A DNA stretch of 64,000 bases from Allobaculum stercoricanis DSM 13633 (GCF_000384195.1 NZ_KB913034.1:1920213-1984212); one strand, 5' to 3'. Positions 47,847 through 58,075 are shown, counted from the first letter of the stretch. The notes: generated by a model from the letters alone, not told the origin. Numbers and translations are program-made.

Positions 47847-50800
47847 TTAATCCTTTCTAAATAATGGGTCATTTAAAACTTCAATCACTTTATTGAATAG
47901 TTCCCAATAATGTTTCTTTTTCTCAAAATTGATAACAATCGCCCCATTTTTGAGGGTCATATTGACTTGGCGGCTGACAGCTGACATCGCTTCAAACAGT
48001 TTTAAACCATCCGCTTTGCGCGACCAATCCACAGTCATGCGAATTTCAATGCGATTGTCTTTTTCTTCTACTGATTCAACACTGTCTTGACTCGCAAATA
48101 AATCAATTCTTCTGCTGTTGAATAATTGTTGAACTTCTTTAGGAATTCGTCCAAAGATATCCGCGGTTCTCTTTTCATATTGGCGCAATTGTTCTTCGCT
48201 ATGAATATCACGAATGGCTTGATATAAAGCCAGTTTATCCCCATCGCTCGATGTAAATGGTACTGGGACATAACCTTCCATTTGAATATTGGTCTGTTTA
48301 ATTTCCGGAACTTCTTTTTCTTTTGCCTCTTCGCGAATATTGACTTCCATATTGGCCATTTGGGCTAGTTTTTTCTTTCGTGCGACGGCTTGAGAAAGTA
48401 AATCTAAGTACATGTCTAATCCGACAGAATCGATAAATCCAGCTTGTTTTGGACCTAACATATCCCCAGCACCACGAATGGTTAAATCGCGCATCGCAAT
48501 TTTATAGCCCGATCCAAGCTGGGTGAATTCTTTAATCGATTTTAAACGCTTGCTCGCTTGTTCATTCAATTGTTTTTGTGGCGTAACCATCAAGTAACAA
48601 TAAGCCAGTTTTTCTCGTCGACCAACACGACCCCGAATTTGGTAGAGCTGCGATAAGCCAAAGCGATCGGCATTTTCGATAATAATCGTATTCGCATTGG
48701 CAATATCTAATCCCGTTTCAATGATCGTCGTACAAACGAGAATTTGGAATTTTCCTTGCGCAAAATCAATGAGGATATTTTCGATTTCTTCCCGCGACAT
48801 TTTGCCATGGGCGACGCCGATTTGCGCATCAGGGAAATCTTTAGCCAGGTCATTTGCCACTCTAAAAATATCTTGAACCCGGTTATGCAAGTAGAACACT
48901 TGGCCATCACGTGCTAATTCACGAGAAATAATTTCTTTAATGACTGGGCCTTTTTGTTCCATGATGTAGGTTTGCACCGGATGACGATGGGCAGGCGCCG
49001 TTTTTAATTGGGAAATCGAGCGGACCCCGATTAAAGACATTTGCAATGTTCTTGGAATTGGCGTTGCCGAAAGAGAAAGAACATCAATCGTGTTTTTCAT
49101 CTCTTTAATTTTTTCTTTGTGACTGACTCCAAAGCGTTGTTCTTCGTCGATAATCAATAAACCTAAATCTTTATATTGTATCGATTTTGAGAACAGACGA
49201 TGCGTTCCGACCACAATATCGATTTGGCCTTCTTTTAATCGCTTAATGATCTCGCGCATTTCTTTATCACTGACAAAACGATTGACTAAGGCAATTTGCG
49301 CCCCCGTTTGTTCAAAACGGCGCTGTAACGTTCTAAAGTGTTGCAAAGATAAAATAGTCGTTGGGCAAAGGAAAGCCACTTGTTTTCCGGCACAAATTGC
49401 TTTAAATGCGCAACGCATCGCTACTTCGGTTTTACCATACCCAACATCCCCGATTAACAAGTGATCCATCGGTTTTGCTAATTCCATTTCTGCTTTAATT
49501 TCCGCCGTTGCTGAAATTTGGTCTGGCGTCGATTCGAATTCAAACGCTTCGTCAAATTCCCGCTCTAAAACATCATCTTTAGGAAAGGCAAAGCCGATAT
49601 CTTCAGTACGTGTCGCATACAGTTCCACAAGTCTTCCGGCAATTTCTTCGACTTTCGTGTTGACTTTCTTTTTCGTCTTTTCCCATTCGCCACTTCCTAG
49701 TTTGGACAGTTTCGTCCCCGCCCCTTCTTTGGATACGTATTTGCGAATGAGCTGGAATTGGGATAAAGGCACAAATAAATCATCTCCACCCCGATAGGCA
49801 ACGTGAAGATAGTCTTTTTTCACACCTTTGATTTCTTTTGTTTCAACGCCTAAATACTGACCAATTCCATATTGGGCATGAACGATATAATCCCCAACTT
49901 CTAATTCGAGAATGTCATTTAACGCCGTGGATTGGGAGAACGTCTTTTGATATGGCACTTTTCGGTTTTGATGTCTAAAGATTTCTTGTCTTGTATACAC
50001 CGTCATGCCATCGACGCTAAATCCCTGATAGAAAATCGGATCAGTTGTATTTAAATGCAAAATATCGCAATTGTCTTTTAAAATTGCTAAATCTTCTTTT
50101 TCTAAGGCAAAATATACGTTTTCTTTTTTCGCTTCTTCAACAACCCATTCTCGATAATTAATCCCTGGTGCATCCACCATACGAATGCCACTTTCAATTG
50201 GATGATCAAAAGGTAAAAATACCGAGATTTTAAATGGATTCCGTTTTTTATCGATCGTATAAAGATCATGAAACATCGTATAACGCGCTAAAGCTTGGAA
50301 GTCTTGAACTTCTTCTTGCATATACGTCGCATTATCTAAAACAACTTTTTTGGCATTTTCTTCCACATCTTCTGCGGGGGAATAAATAACCTTTGCCCCT
50401 TCGACATAATCATGAATATTCGATGTTTCAACAAATGTGTAATAACGATACAGTTTTGATTGCGTATCAAATGCTTCAATGGCTCTTAAATCTGATTCAA
50501 TCGCATCTTGTAAAAATTCCGCTCCATCCGGATTTGTCTTTTTGAGTTGTTTTTCTAATTGTTCTGGCACAATTGTTTGAAGTTGTTCGATTTGTTGATC
50601 ACTAAATAAAACTTCCGTGGCCGGAATTAAAACGACTTCATCAATTGAACGAATCGTACGTTGGGTGTCGGGATTAAAAAAACGGATCGATTCGATTTCT
50701 GTATCAAAAAATTCGATACGAATTGGATCGGGATAGTTAATGGAGAATACATCCAAAATGCCCCCACGTGATGCATAGGAGCAAGGCATTTCCGCATAAT

Positions 50801-51278
50801 TCACTTTGGCATAGCCAATGCGGTTCAGTTTTTCTGACAATTCTTTACGCGAAACATCCCTGCCGACTTTCAGTTGAATGCAACTTTGATCGAAGAAATC
50901 CACATCCGGTAAAAAGCGCATATAGGCGGCAACATTCGTCACAATGATCTTCGAAAAGTCTTGGCGCATTTGATATAAAGCAGAAAGCTGATTGATTTTT
51001 TCTTCTGGACTCGCTGCAATTGCCGAAATACGCAAAGATTCATCCATCGTAAAACACAGCACTTCTTGTTGCAGTAAAGCTAGGCGGGTGTAGAGCTGTT
51101 GCGCTTCGTATTTATTTTTCTTGACGACAATTCGTGTTTGATGGTCTTGTTGGAATGCCGCTGCAAGTAATAACGCTTCTTCCATCATCGACAAATTTCC
51201 TAATTGTCCATCCTCTTTGAGCAATTCTAAAGTCGCCGGATTATGCTCTAAAGATTTCAATATGAGATTCTCTGACAT
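47847..51278 (-). CDS. mfd: Transcription-repair coupling factor
   Basis: 1143 residues, full Mfd length. N-terminal UvrB-homology modules precede the RNAP-interaction domain (about 470-530: [16 protein letters not shown]). The helicase core follows with [11 protein letters not shown] (motif I, about 610-620), DEEQRFGV (motif II), SATPIPRTL (motif III) and QIRGRVGR (motif VI). The C-terminal TRCF domain ends the protein. It removes stalled RNAP and recruits UvrA. AAAGGAGG lies before the ATG. Confidence 0.97.
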   Translation of the reverse strand: MSENLILKSLEHNPATLELLKEDGQLGNLSMMEEALLLAAAFQQDHQTRIVVKKNKYEAQQLYTRLALLQQEVLCFTMDESLRISAIAASPEEKINQLSALYQMRQDFSKIIVTNVAAYMRFLPDVDFFDQSCIQLKVGRDVSRKELSEKLNRIGYAKVNYAEMPCSYASRGGILDVFSINYPDPIRIEFFDTEIESIRFFNPDTQRTIRSIDEVVLIPATEVLFSDQQIEQLQTIVPEQLEKQLKKTNPDGAEFLQDAIESDLRAIEAFDTQSKLYRYYTFVETSNIHDYVEGAKVIYSPAEDVEENAKKVVLDNATYMQEEVQDFQALARYTMFHDLYTIDKKRNPFKISVFLPFDHPIESGIRMVDAPGINYREWVVEEAKKENVYFALEKEDLAILKDNCDILHLNTTDPIFYQGFSVDGMTVYTRQEIFRHQNRKVPYQKTFSQSTALNDILELEVGDYIVHAQYGIGQYLGVETKEIKGVKKDYLHVAYRGGDDLFVPLSQFQLIRKYVSKEGAGTKLSKLGSGEWEKTKKKVNTKVEEIAGRLVELYATRTEDIGFAFPKDDVLEREFDEAFEFESTPDQISATAEIKAEMELAKPMDHLLIGDVGYGKTEVAMRCAFKAICAGKQVAFLCPTTILSLQHFRTLQRRFEQTGAQIALVNRFVSDKEMREIIKRLKEGQIDIVVGTHRLFSKSIQYKDLGLLIIDEEQRFGVSHKEKIKEMKNTIDVLSLSATPIPRTLQMSLIGVRSISQLKTAPAHRHPVQTYIMEQKGPVIKEIISRELARDGQVFYLHNRVQDIFRVANDLAKDFPDAQIGVAHGKMSREEIENILIDFAQGKFQILVCTTIIETGLDIANANTIIIENADRFGLSQLYQIRGRVGRREKLAYCYLMVTPQKQLNEQASKRLKSIKEFTQLGSGYKIAMRDLTIRGAGDMLGPKQAGFIDSVGLDMYLDLLSQAVARKKKLAQMANMEVNIREEAKEKEVPEIKQTNIQMEGYVPVPFTSSDGDKLALYQAIRDIHSEEQLRQYEKRTADIFGRIPKEVQQLFNSRRIDLFASQDSVESVEEKDNRIEIRMTVDWSRKADGLKLFEAMSAVSRQVNMTLKNGAIVINFEKKKHYWELFNKVIEVLNDPLFRKD

Positions 51279-51321
51279 ATATGAACCTCCTTTCTTTATC
51301 CTTTAAGATTCAAGCTTGAAT

Positions 51322-51993
51322 CTATTCATTTGTGTTTTTATTCCCTTCAACACGGTAAATTTCATCTTTGCCGTTGTTAGGGTAAAGATCTTTTGTATTT
51401 TCTTTTTCTTCTTTTTTCACTTTTGGTTTTTTCGGTTTAACGTTATAACGGTTCATCGCTTTAGGAAAACCTTGTTTAATTGCTAAAATTGCAGCATTAG
51501 CAGCTTGTTCAACCGAATGATTTAAATCCTCTAATTCATCGGGACGGAAACGCGTTAAAACGTAATCGATAATATTAATTTGTGGATTTCTGCCAATTCC
51601 TACGCGAATCCGATCGAATTCTTCGCCCATCGCACAAGCAATTACGCTTTTTACCCCATTATGACCACCAGCAGATCCTTTTGTTTTTAAACGAATCGAT
51701 CCTACTGGTGTATCTAAATCGTCATAGATGACTAAAATGTCTTCACGGCTGATCTTAAAAAAGTCCATGCATGCACGAACGGAAAAACCAGAATTATTCA
51801 TATATGTTTCTGGTTTTAATAAAATGACATCTTCATTGCCAATTTTTGTTTTGACATAAGATCCTTCAAATTTCTTTTTATTGATGGATACATTTAATTT
51901 TTCACTAATGGCATCCATAACCATAAATCCCGCATTATGGCGAGTTCCTTCATATTTCACACCTGGGTTTCCCAGTCCTACAATCAGTTTCAT
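51322..51993 (-). CDS. pth: Peptidyl-tRNA hydrolase with charged C-terminal tail
   Basis: 223 residues; the family norm is about 185-195. GLGNPGVKYEGTRHNAGF (6-23) contains catalytic His20, and the family's MNNSG and DDLDTPVGSIRLKTKGSAGGHNG motifs follow. Beyond about residue 188 a Lys/Glu-rich tail extends the protein by about 35 residues. It releases peptides from peptidyl-tRNA. Located upstream of mfd, 43 bp, as in Bacillus pth-mfd. Confidence 0.95.
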   Translation of the reverse strand: MKLIVGLGNPGVKYEGTRHNAGFMVMDAISEKLNVSINKKKFEGSYVKTKIGNEDVILLKPETYMNNSGFSVRACMDFFKISREDILVIYDDLDTPVGSIRLKTKGSAGGHNGVKSVIACAMGEEFDRIRVGIGRNPQINIIDYVLTRFRPDELEDLNHSVEQAANAAILAIKQGFPKAMNRYNVKPKKPKVKKEEKENTKDLYPNNGKDEIYRVEGNKNTNE

Positions 51994-52035
51994 AATTGTC
52001 CTTCCTTATTTTTTTGTTTTCGACAAACCGCAAAA

Positions 52036-52056
52036 GACTTCAATTATCTTGAAGTC
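52036..52056 (-). terminator. Attenuator-like hairpin in the pth leader
   Basis: GACTTCAA (52036-52043) and TTGAAGTC (52049-52056), followed on the minus strand by TTTT and lying 40 nt before the pth start. A second short hairpin (about 52090-52110) lies upstream. Could be an attenuator or simple leader structure. Confidence 0.4.
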
Positions 52057-52203
52057 TAGTAAACGATTTTATTTTTAGATAGTGGATTTGTTGAAACAAC
52101 AAATCGAATTGTTTTTGCTCATACAACTCTCATAAGAATACAAGATTTTTTTCTTTTCTAAAGCCTAAATCTTATCCCTATGATATGAAATTTCAAAAAT
52201 CCT

Positions 52204-52230
52204 AAAAAAAAGGGCGATTAGCCCTTTTTT
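52204..52230 (-). terminator. Terminator after jag
   Basis: AAAAAGGGC (52206-52214) and GCCCTTTTTT (52221-52230); minus-strand exit T8. Confidence 0.88.
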
Positions 52231-52865
52231 TATTCTTGAGTTGTTGGTGTATACAGGATATGGAGCTGTCTTGCAGCACCTTCTCCTTCAGAACGAGTAG
52301 AAATGCCTTTCATTTCGCTTAAAGCAGCGTGAATCGCTTTTCTTTCGTCAGCTGGCATTGGTTCAAGAACAGCATCAACTTTGGTGCGTCGAACGTCTTT
52401 AGCCACACGTACAGCCATGCGTACGATTTTTTCATAACGATCTTCTTTATATCCGTTCACATCGATCAATAAGCGAACATGTTTTTTGAATACACTACTT
52501 GCTGCAGTGCGCACTAAACGGTTGAAGTCTTGAAGTGTACGTCCTTGACGACCGATCAAAACTGCATTGGCATTTGTATCGACTTTAACACGATAGAAAT
52601 ACTCGTTATTATCTAGTTCCATTGCAACTTCAACTTTGCCATCCATTTGGGCATTGTCAAAATAAGTCTGCACGTAGTCGTGGATAAATGCTTTTACATC
52701 AACTGGAGCCCAGGCTTCAATCGTCACAGTACGGCCGATGCCTAAAAAGCCAGCTTTTTCTTCGACAATGTTATAGGTGAGCTGTTCAACGTCAACACCT
52801 TTTGCAGATGTTGCAGATGCGATAGCTTCTTCTAGAGTTTTTCCAGAAAAACGATCAAATTCCAT
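52230..52865 (-). CDS. jag: Jag/KhpB RNA-binding protein
   Basis: 211 residues from ATG 52865 (AGGAG 5 nt before it; the open frame from 52904 has none). Jag-N domain (MEFDRFSGKTLEEAIASA) is followed by a KH domain with IGRQGRTLQDF (about 121-131) and a C-terminal R3H domain. KhpB binds many RNAs and influences cell elongation with KhpA. It follows yidC, as usual near oriC. Confidence 0.93.
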   Translation of the reverse strand: MEFDRFSGKTLEEAIASATSAKGVDVEQLTYNIVEEKAGFLGIGRTVTIEAWAPVDVKAFIHDYVQTYFDNAQMDGKVEVAMELDNNEYFYRVKVDTNANAVLIGRQGRTLQDFNRLVRTAASSVFKKHVRLLIDVNGYKEDRYEKIVRMAVRVAKDVRRTKVDAVLEPMPADERKAIHAALSEMKGISTRSEGEGAARQLHILYTPTTQE

Positions 52866-52927
52866 AAGATCTCCTGTTATGAATTTTACTGCTTTAAAAT
52901 TCATTTCAACCGTTTCTATACGGTTTA

Positions 52928-53977
52928 TTACTTTTTACGATGTTTTAAAATACCTTCAGAACGTTTCTGTTTTTCTTCTTCTTCACGTTTTGCTTTCTGT
53001 TTTTCAGATAAGAAGTGAGATAAGACGCTTGTGAAGGCACGAATAATAGATGAAACTAACCAATAGAAAGACATCGCCATTGGCCAAGATAAGTACATGA
53101 TTGCGATTAATCCAGTCGTCATGTACATTGTCATGTTCATGGTGCTTGTCATTGAGTTAGTTGTTTCTTGTTTTTTATAAGCTTGTTTATTTTTACGAGC
53201 TGAGTATTTGTTTAACCACTTTGGAATCTGTAATTGAATTAAGGACATCAAAATCATTAAGACATATACAGCGATTGGCGCAATTTGCATTGCTTTGAAT
53301 CCATCCAATGGTGTACGCGCTAAAGACATACCCATGAATGTTCCATATACAGTTGTTGCAGCACGCATTGTTGCATAGAACATACCCATCATGATTGGTA
53401 ACTGAATAAACATCACTAAGATGCTACCAAATGGGTGAATGTCGTTATCTGTATAAAGTTTTTGTGTTTCCTGAGCCATGAGCATTTTAGAACGCTCATC
53501 GTTTTTCCCTTTATATTTTTCCTGAATGCGAGTCATCTCAGGTTGAAGTTCCTGCATTCTTTGTTGGGAAATCTGGGATTTAAATGTTAATAAGAAAATC
53601 AACAGCTGAATCAGTAAAGTCGCAAGAATAATTCCCCATCCAGCATCTGTGAAGGATGCAAAGAAGTTAATTAATTGCGCAATTGGCCAAATGATTAATC
53701 CATCGAACCAACCTTTTTGCCAACTTTCACCCCAACTTGTTGGTTGGATAGTGATTGTCTCTTCTTTTGAATTTTCTAATTCTTCTTTGAGCTGCTGATC
53801 TGAAATTTCAGAAATGTTGACTTGATCTTTGTTAAGAGTTACCTCTTCTAAAGCGATAACCTGATCGACTTTTGTCTTACCATCTTGTCCACGTGGATTC
53901 GAACAAGCAGCAAGACCTACTGCAACAAGCAGACACAGAAGAAGGACGCGAAATTTTTCAAACAGATTATTTTTCAT
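52928..53977 (-). CDS. yidC: Membrane protein insertase YidC/OxaA
   Basis: 349 residues from ATG 53977 with GGAGGAAGAG before it (the longer frame to 54076 lies inside rnpA). The N-terminus is a lipoprotein signal ending VGLAAC (Cys about 26). About five membrane helices follow, with the OxaA core. It inserts membrane proteins alone or with Sec. The start overlaps rnpA by 11 bp. Confidence 0.95.
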   Translation of the reverse strand: MKNNLFEKFRVLLLCLLVAVGLAACSNPRGQDGKTKVDQVIALEEVTLNKDQVNISEISDQQLKEELENSKEETITIQPTSWGESWQKGWFDGLIIWPIAQLINFFASFTDAGWGIILATLLIQLLIFLLTFKSQISQQRMQELQPEMTRIQEKYKGKNDERSKMLMAQETQKLYTDNDIHPFGSILVMFIQLPIMMGMFYATMRAATTVYGTFMGMSLARTPLDGFKAMQIAPIAVYVLMILMSLIQLQIPKWLNKYSARKNKQAYKKQETTNSMTSTMNMTMYMTTGLIAIMYLSWPMAMSFYWLVSSIIRAFTSVLSHFLSEKQKAKREEEEKQKRSEGILKHRKK

Positions 53978-54320
53978 GTGCTCTTCCTCCATTTTTTTGC
54001 ACAGCCCGGTCGTGCAACCGGGATAACAATTCACTCCGTTGTTCGTAATCCATCTTTTTAAATGCCGGACGGACAATCACAATAGAGTCAAAAGTCTCAT
54101 CAAAAGTATACACGGAATCAATTAGAGCACGAACTTGTCTTTTCGTTCTGTTGCGAATGACCGCATTTCCTATTTTTTTTCCTACACTAATTCCGACCCG
54201 TGCTTTGTCTTCAGCTCGTTTTGCGGTATAGAGAACAAACGCTGCATTGGCTTGCGAGTGTTTCTTGGAAATGATGGAGGAAAACTCCGTGTTTTTAAGA
54301 ATTCTCTGATTCTTTTTCAT
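53967..54320 (-). CDS. rnpA: Ribonuclease P protein component
   Basis: 117 residues. The RNR signature is RVGISVGKKIGNAVIRNRTKR (about 55-75). It partners the RNase P RNA to mature tRNA 5' ends. No SD is evident before ATG 54320; just upstream a terminator hairpin separates it from rpmH, so expression may depend on read-through. Confidence 0.95.
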   Translation of the reverse strand: MKKNQRILKNTEFSSIISKKHSQANAAFVLYTAKRAEDKARVGISVGKKIGNAVIRNRTKRQVRALIDSVYTFDETFDSIVIVRPAFKKMDYEQRSELLSRLHDRAVQKNGGRAHEK

Positions 54321-54338
54321 AAGGCAAGACAGAGAAAA

Positions 54339-54360
54339 AAATCACCTTTGCAGGTGATTT
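54339..54360 (-). terminator. Terminator/attenuator between rpmH and rnpA
   Basis: AAATCACCT (54339-54347) and AGGTGATTT (54352-54360); exit on the minus strand is T7. Directly follows the rpmH stop. Confidence 0.85.
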
Positions 54361-54495
54361 CTAAGCGGATAAAACCTTTCTGCCTCTAGCTCTTCTTCTT
54401 GCAAGTACTTTACGTCCGCCTTTAGTTGCCATACGAGCGCGGAAACCATGAGTTCTTTGGTGTTTAACTTTACTTGGTTGATATGTACGTTTCAT
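54361..54495 (-). CDS. rpmH: Ribosomal protein L34
   Basis: 44 residues, too short for a normal ORF cut-off. [20 protein letters not shown] and the following [18 protein letters not shown] are the standard L34 sequence. AAAGGA lies 8-9 nt before the ATG. First gene left of the origin. Confidence 0.97.
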   Translation of the reverse strand: MKRTYQPSKVKHQRTHGFRARMATKGGRKVLARRRARGRKVLSA

Positions 54496-54560
54496 TGTTT
54501 CTCAATCCTTTCTCTATATAAGTATATAAAATACTTCTTTTCTTCCTAGTTGCGAAAGTC

Positions 54561-54590
54561 ACTATACCATTTCAAAAACAAGACTGTCAA
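54561..54590 (-). promoter_or_regulatory. rpmH promoter
   Basis: Minus strand TTGACA (54585-54590), 18-bp spacer, TATAGT (54561-54566). Confidence 0.82.
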
Positions 54591-55109
54591 CGATTAAAAC
54601 GGTTGGAATTGCGATCAAAAAGTGTAAAAAAACGCTTATTTATCCATTATTTAGAAATAAATGGTGGAAACTGACAATTGTAGCTCATGAATGTGATTCA
54701 ATTTAGCTCATTCTTGCTTATAAAATGCTCTTTTTTCAAGTCTATATATTCCATTTTCTTCTCTTATTATTCCATTGTATTTCCATCAAATCTACATAAA
54801 AAAGCAGATCAAAGCGCATTTTCAAATATCACGAGCATTCGCAAATTCTCGCTTTGATCATCCCTGATCTTTTAGATGGAGACTGATTCACTCTTTTTGT
54901 ATTTTTCTTTCCTTATATTGTTGTAGATTTTCTTTTCGCTTTTCTCCCTTTCGTTTTTTACATCTTGTTTAATGCGTTCCTTTTCTCTTTTTATATTCAA
55001 ATGCTATTCATTTTGAGTTTTCCCCATTGTTTACACAGACCCTTGCATTTATCCCCAAATAATCCCCAATGAATGGAGAATTCAAAAAACGAACAATTTT
55101 AAACAAGAA

Positions 55110-55134
55110 TTTTCCCCAGCTAAATTGGGGAAAA
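55110..55134. repeat. Inverted TTTTCCCCA pair 1
   Basis: TTTTCCCCA (55110-55118), 7 nt, TGGGGAAAA (55126-55134). Confidence 0.9.
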
Positions 55135-55143
55135 CTCAGTGAT

Positions 55144-55161
55144 TTATTCACATTATCCACA
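55144..55161 (+). promoter_or_regulatory. Two conventional DnaA boxes in tandem
   Basis: TTATTCACA (55144-55152) and the perfect consensus TTATCCACA (55153-55161), directly adjacent. Confidence 0.88.
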
Positions 55162-55199
55162 TACTTTCCCCATTAATTGCAATGTTTTTGTTTCGTTTT

Positions 55200-55218
55200 T
55201 TCTCCCCAATGGGGAAAA
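55200..55218. repeat. Inverted CCCCA pair 2
   Basis: TTCTCCCCA (55200-55208), 1 nt, TGGGGAAAA (55210-55218). Confidence 0.9.
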
Positions 55219-55318
55219 GTGGAAAACTCTTAAAAAATGTGTATCTATCGCTAATTCTAATAAATATTAATGGGGAAAACGCGATTTATAGTATGGGGAC
55301 TTCACAAAAATTGCAGAG

Positions 55319-55337
55319 TTTTCCCCATTGGGGTAAA
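55319..55337. repeat. Inverted CCCCA pair 3
   Basis: TTTTCCCCA (55319-55327), 1 nt, TGGGGTAAA (55329-55337). Confidence 0.9.
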
Positions 55338-55440
55338 GTTTGTATTTTCACTTTTCCCCATTGGTTTTCCTCCATATTCCACACTATTTTTCAAAACAAA
55401 AATCTTGTATATTGGAAACTACACGAAAGGATTGCGATTT

Positions 55441-56790
55441 ATGGACTCATCTTTGAAATCAAATTGGATACAAACATTAGATCTCATTAACAAAAGCGGA
55501 CATTTTGATAGTGGGACAATGACATGGATAAAAAAGACATCTCTTTTCAAAATTGAAAACCAGGTTGCTTATATCTCTTGTCAAAACATTGTTGCCATTA
55601 ATCTAATTCGTGAAAATCTACAATTATTTGAAGCCACACTTTCCGAAATGGTCGGATCGAATGTGAGTATTGAATTAATTACCGAAAAAGAAATGGCTCA
55701 AATGATGCCTGATGAATCGCTGAAACAAAAAGCGATTCAATTAATTTCCCGTGGCTTTGATCCGGGATTAACTTTTGACTCTTTTGTTCGCGGACCAAGT
55801 AACCAAGAAGCTTTAGCAGCTTGTCAAATGGCTTGTCTTCCGAAAAACAAAGGCATGTTTAATCCGCTCATGTTATACGGAAATTCTGGCTTAGGTAAAA
55901 CACATATCCTCAATGCCTTAGGGAATGCATTAGCCCAAACACAACCCAACGCAAAAGTGATTTACATTTATGCTGGGGATTTAGTGAGCTTATTGCTCGA
56001 TGCTATGCGCACGAAATCTAAAGAAGGAAATGCGGTAGAAAAGATTAAAGAAACCCTTTTGGATTGCGACTATTTTTTAGTCGATGACATTCAAAACTTA
56101 CGTTCAGATAGCTGCCAAGAAGTCTTCTTCACGCTCTATAACGAACTGATTCGTCAAAAAAAGCAGATTATCTTAACTTCCGATACCCATCCTTCGGAGA
56201 TTTCAAGCTTAACGAAGCGATTAATCAGCCGTTTTTCTTCAGGATTAATCGTCAATATCTCTAAACCAGGCGCAGAACATGCGAAACGAATTTTAATGAA
56301 GAAAATCGAAGGACATGAAGATGTTATCGACATTGATGATGATGTATTAGATTTTCTCGCTCGTGGCTATAGCGATGATGTTCGTGCCTTAGAAGGAGCA
56401 TTAAATCGTCTGATTTTCAATGCAACATTATTTAATCCACCTACAATCTCCATGTCCTTTGCCCTTGGTGTTTTAAAAGATGAACCGATTATTAGTGAAC
56501 CGGAACAACTCAACGCAAAATCGATTAAAAAAGCAGTAATTCGCTATTATGGTTTATCCTATGCCGATTTAGAAGGTAAAAGTAGACAGAAGAAAATCTC
56601 ACAAGCACGGCAAATCTGTATTTATCTGATGCGAGATATGTTACAACTTCCTTATGCAGAGATCGGATCTCAATTGGGAAATCGTGATCATACCACCATT
56701 TCTTCAAGTTTTTCCCGCGCCAAGAAGATGATTCAAAAAGAATCGACTTGGAAAGACGCTGTTGACGAGATAAAACGGAAGATCACATAA
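55441..56790 (+). CDS. dnaA: Replication initiator DnaA
   Basis: 449 residues from ATG 55441, with GAAAGGA upstream; the frame reaches 55270 but that part overlaps oriC repeats. Domain I is about 1-85, AAA+ from about 110: TFDSFVRGPSN, Walker A GNSGLGKT (147-154), Walker B YFLVDDIQ. Domain IV binds DNA: RQKKISQARQ (basic loop) and LGNRDHTTISSSF. The RDHTT core is conserved, but the normal GGRDHTTVLHA has become GN...ISSSF. It assembles on oriC to open DNA and acts as a regulator. Confidence 0.96.
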   Translation: MDSSLKSNWIQTLDLINKSGHFDSGTMTWIKKTSLFKIENQVAYISCQNIVAINLIRENLQLFEATLSEMVGSNVSIELITEKEMAQMMPDESLKQKAIQLISRGFDPGLTFDSFVRGPSNQEALAACQMACLPKNKGMFNPLMLYGNSGLGKTHILNALGNALAQTQPNAKVIYIYAGDLVSLLLDAMRTKSKEGNAVEKIKETLLDCDYFLVDDIQNLRSDSCQEVFFTLYNELIRQKKQIILTSDTHPSEISSLTKRLISRFSSGLIVNISKPGAEHAKRILMKKIEGHEDVIDIDDDVLDFLARGYSDDVRALEGALNRLIFNATLFNPPTISMSFALGVLKDEPIISEPEQLNAKSIKKAVIRYYGLSYADLEGKSRQKKISQARQICIYLMRDMLQLPYAEIGSQLGNRDHTTISSSFSRAKKMIQKESTWKDAVDEIKRKIT

Positions 56791-56856
56791 ATACCACATT
56801 AAATCCACACTCATTTTTAGGGTGTTTTTGCTTTAGGTATCGCTTGTTTTCAAGCT

Positions 56857-56890
56857 ATATCCCCAGTTTCCCCACCCTTATTGTTATAAT
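56857..56890 (+). promoter_or_regulatory. dnaN promoter with two CCCCA boxes
   Basis: ATATCCCCA (56857-56865) and GTTTCCCCA (56866-56874) lie just before an extended -10 TGTTATAAT (56882-56890). The boxes fit a DnaA-dependent control of dnaN. Confidence 0.6.
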
Positions 56891-56925
56891 CTTTAACTTT
56901 TATATAGAAGGGAGAGTTAAATTTT

Positions 56926-58059
56926 ATGGAAATTTCAGTAAAACGTACCGTTTTTTTAGAAGCAATTAACCTAGTGGGTCATGCTATTAACCCATTGAAT
57001 CCAAAAACAATTTTGACGGGAGCTAAAGTTCAAGCCAATGAAAATGGACTAACTTTTTTAGCAACCGATGATTCACTTGCGATTCAAACCCAAATTATTC
57101 CTGATGAGAACAATCGACTTGAAGTTACTGAAAAAGGATCGATTGTCATCAATACACATATTCTTTCTGAATTATTACGTCGCATGAATAGCGAACAAAT
57201 TCAGATTGTTACAACAGATGAAGATTTATTACGTGTCAGTGGAAGTGATGGAAATTACGATTTAATTTGCCAATCTGCTTATAAATACCCAGCAGTTGCA
57301 TTAGATCGCCCAGAAAACCACTTTGTGCTTCCAGCTAAATTTTTTAAAGCAATTGAACGTCACGTTGTATACGCTGCAGCGGATAAAAATACAAGACAAG
57401 TTTTATTAGGCGTTAATATTGAAATTGATGGTGAAAAATTTATAGCAACGGCAACCGATGCATTTAGAATGGCTAGCTTTAAAACAGACTATCCAAGTGA
57501 ACAAACAATTCGCATGACCATTACGCCAAGCTTTGCTAAAGAAATTGCTCGTAGCGTACCAGAAGATCAAGACATTGATGTTTATGCAGATAAACGTCGT
57601 ATTATGGTGACGTATGATCACACGATGATTCAATCTCCATTAATTGAAGGAACATTCCCAGATGTACATTCCATTATTCCAGTGGATCCTAAAGCTCACT
57701 TAAAAATCAAAGCGAGTGATTTAATTGGAATGCTAAATCGTTCTTTGATCTATACTTCTAAAAAATCTACTTTAGGTAGTGTTGTTCCTGTAGAAATGGC
57801 TTGTTCCGAAAGCGGAGTGAATATGCGCGTATTATCCAGCCAGATTGGATCATGTCGCGAAGTATTCAATAACGTGGAATATACAGGTGACGAATTTACT
57901 TTTGCCTTTAATGCACAATTGATGTTACAAGCATTAAACGCATTAGATTTAGAAGGCGATGTTGAACTGTTCATTTTGAATGAATTACGTCCAATTCGCA
58001 TCAGCAATCCGAAAAATGATGAATTGACAATGGTTGTTGTGCCAATTCGCCAATATTAA
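56926..58059 (+). CDS. dnaN: DNA polymerase III beta sliding clamp
   Basis: 377 residues, the usual beta-clamp length, with three similar domains. Starts MEISVKRTVFLEAIN and ends VVVPIRQY (typical hydrophobic cleft and M/P-[VI]-R end). AAGGGAGAG lies upstream of ATG. It tethers polymerase and other factors to DNA. Has its own extended -10 promoter downstream of dnaA. Confidence 0.97.
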   Translation: MEISVKRTVFLEAINLVGHAINPLNPKTILTGAKVQANENGLTFLATDDSLAIQTQIIPDENNRLEVTEKGSIVINTHILSELLRRMNSEQIQIVTTDEDLLRVSGSDGNYDLICQSAYKYPAVALDRPENHFVLPAKFFKAIERHVVYAAADKNTRQVLLGVNIEIDGEKFIATATDAFRMASFKTDYPSEQTIRMTITPSFAKEIARSVPEDQDIDVYADKRRIMVTYDHTMIQSPLIEGTFPDVHSIIPVDPKAHLKIKASDLIGMLNRSLIYTSKKSTLGSVVPVEMACSESGVNMRVLSSQIGSCREVFNNVEYTGDEFTFAFNAQLMLQALNALDLEGDVELFILNELRPIRISNPKNDELTMVVVPIRQY

Positions 58060-58075
58060 TATTTGAAATTGATTG

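Larger units (their letters stand above)
54600..55440. other. oriC: Replication origin region oriC (DNA unwinding and initiator boxes)
   Basis: Between rpmH and dnaA, 0.84 kb without a gene. 54600-55010 is very AT-rich and could hold the unwinding element. 55018-55360 is packed with initiator-type 9-mers: seven exact TTTTCCCCA copies (55018, 55110, 55319 and 55352 on the plus strand; 55126-55134, 55210-55218 and 55271-55279 on the minus strand) and five or six near copies. Conventional boxes TTATTCACA and TTATCCACA lie at 55144-55161. Three inverted pairs are present. Confidence 0.88.

Noticed and set aside
55018..55360. Repeats resembling a CRISPR array
   Set aside because: The 9-mers are irregularly spaced and in both orientations; no spacers or cas genes.
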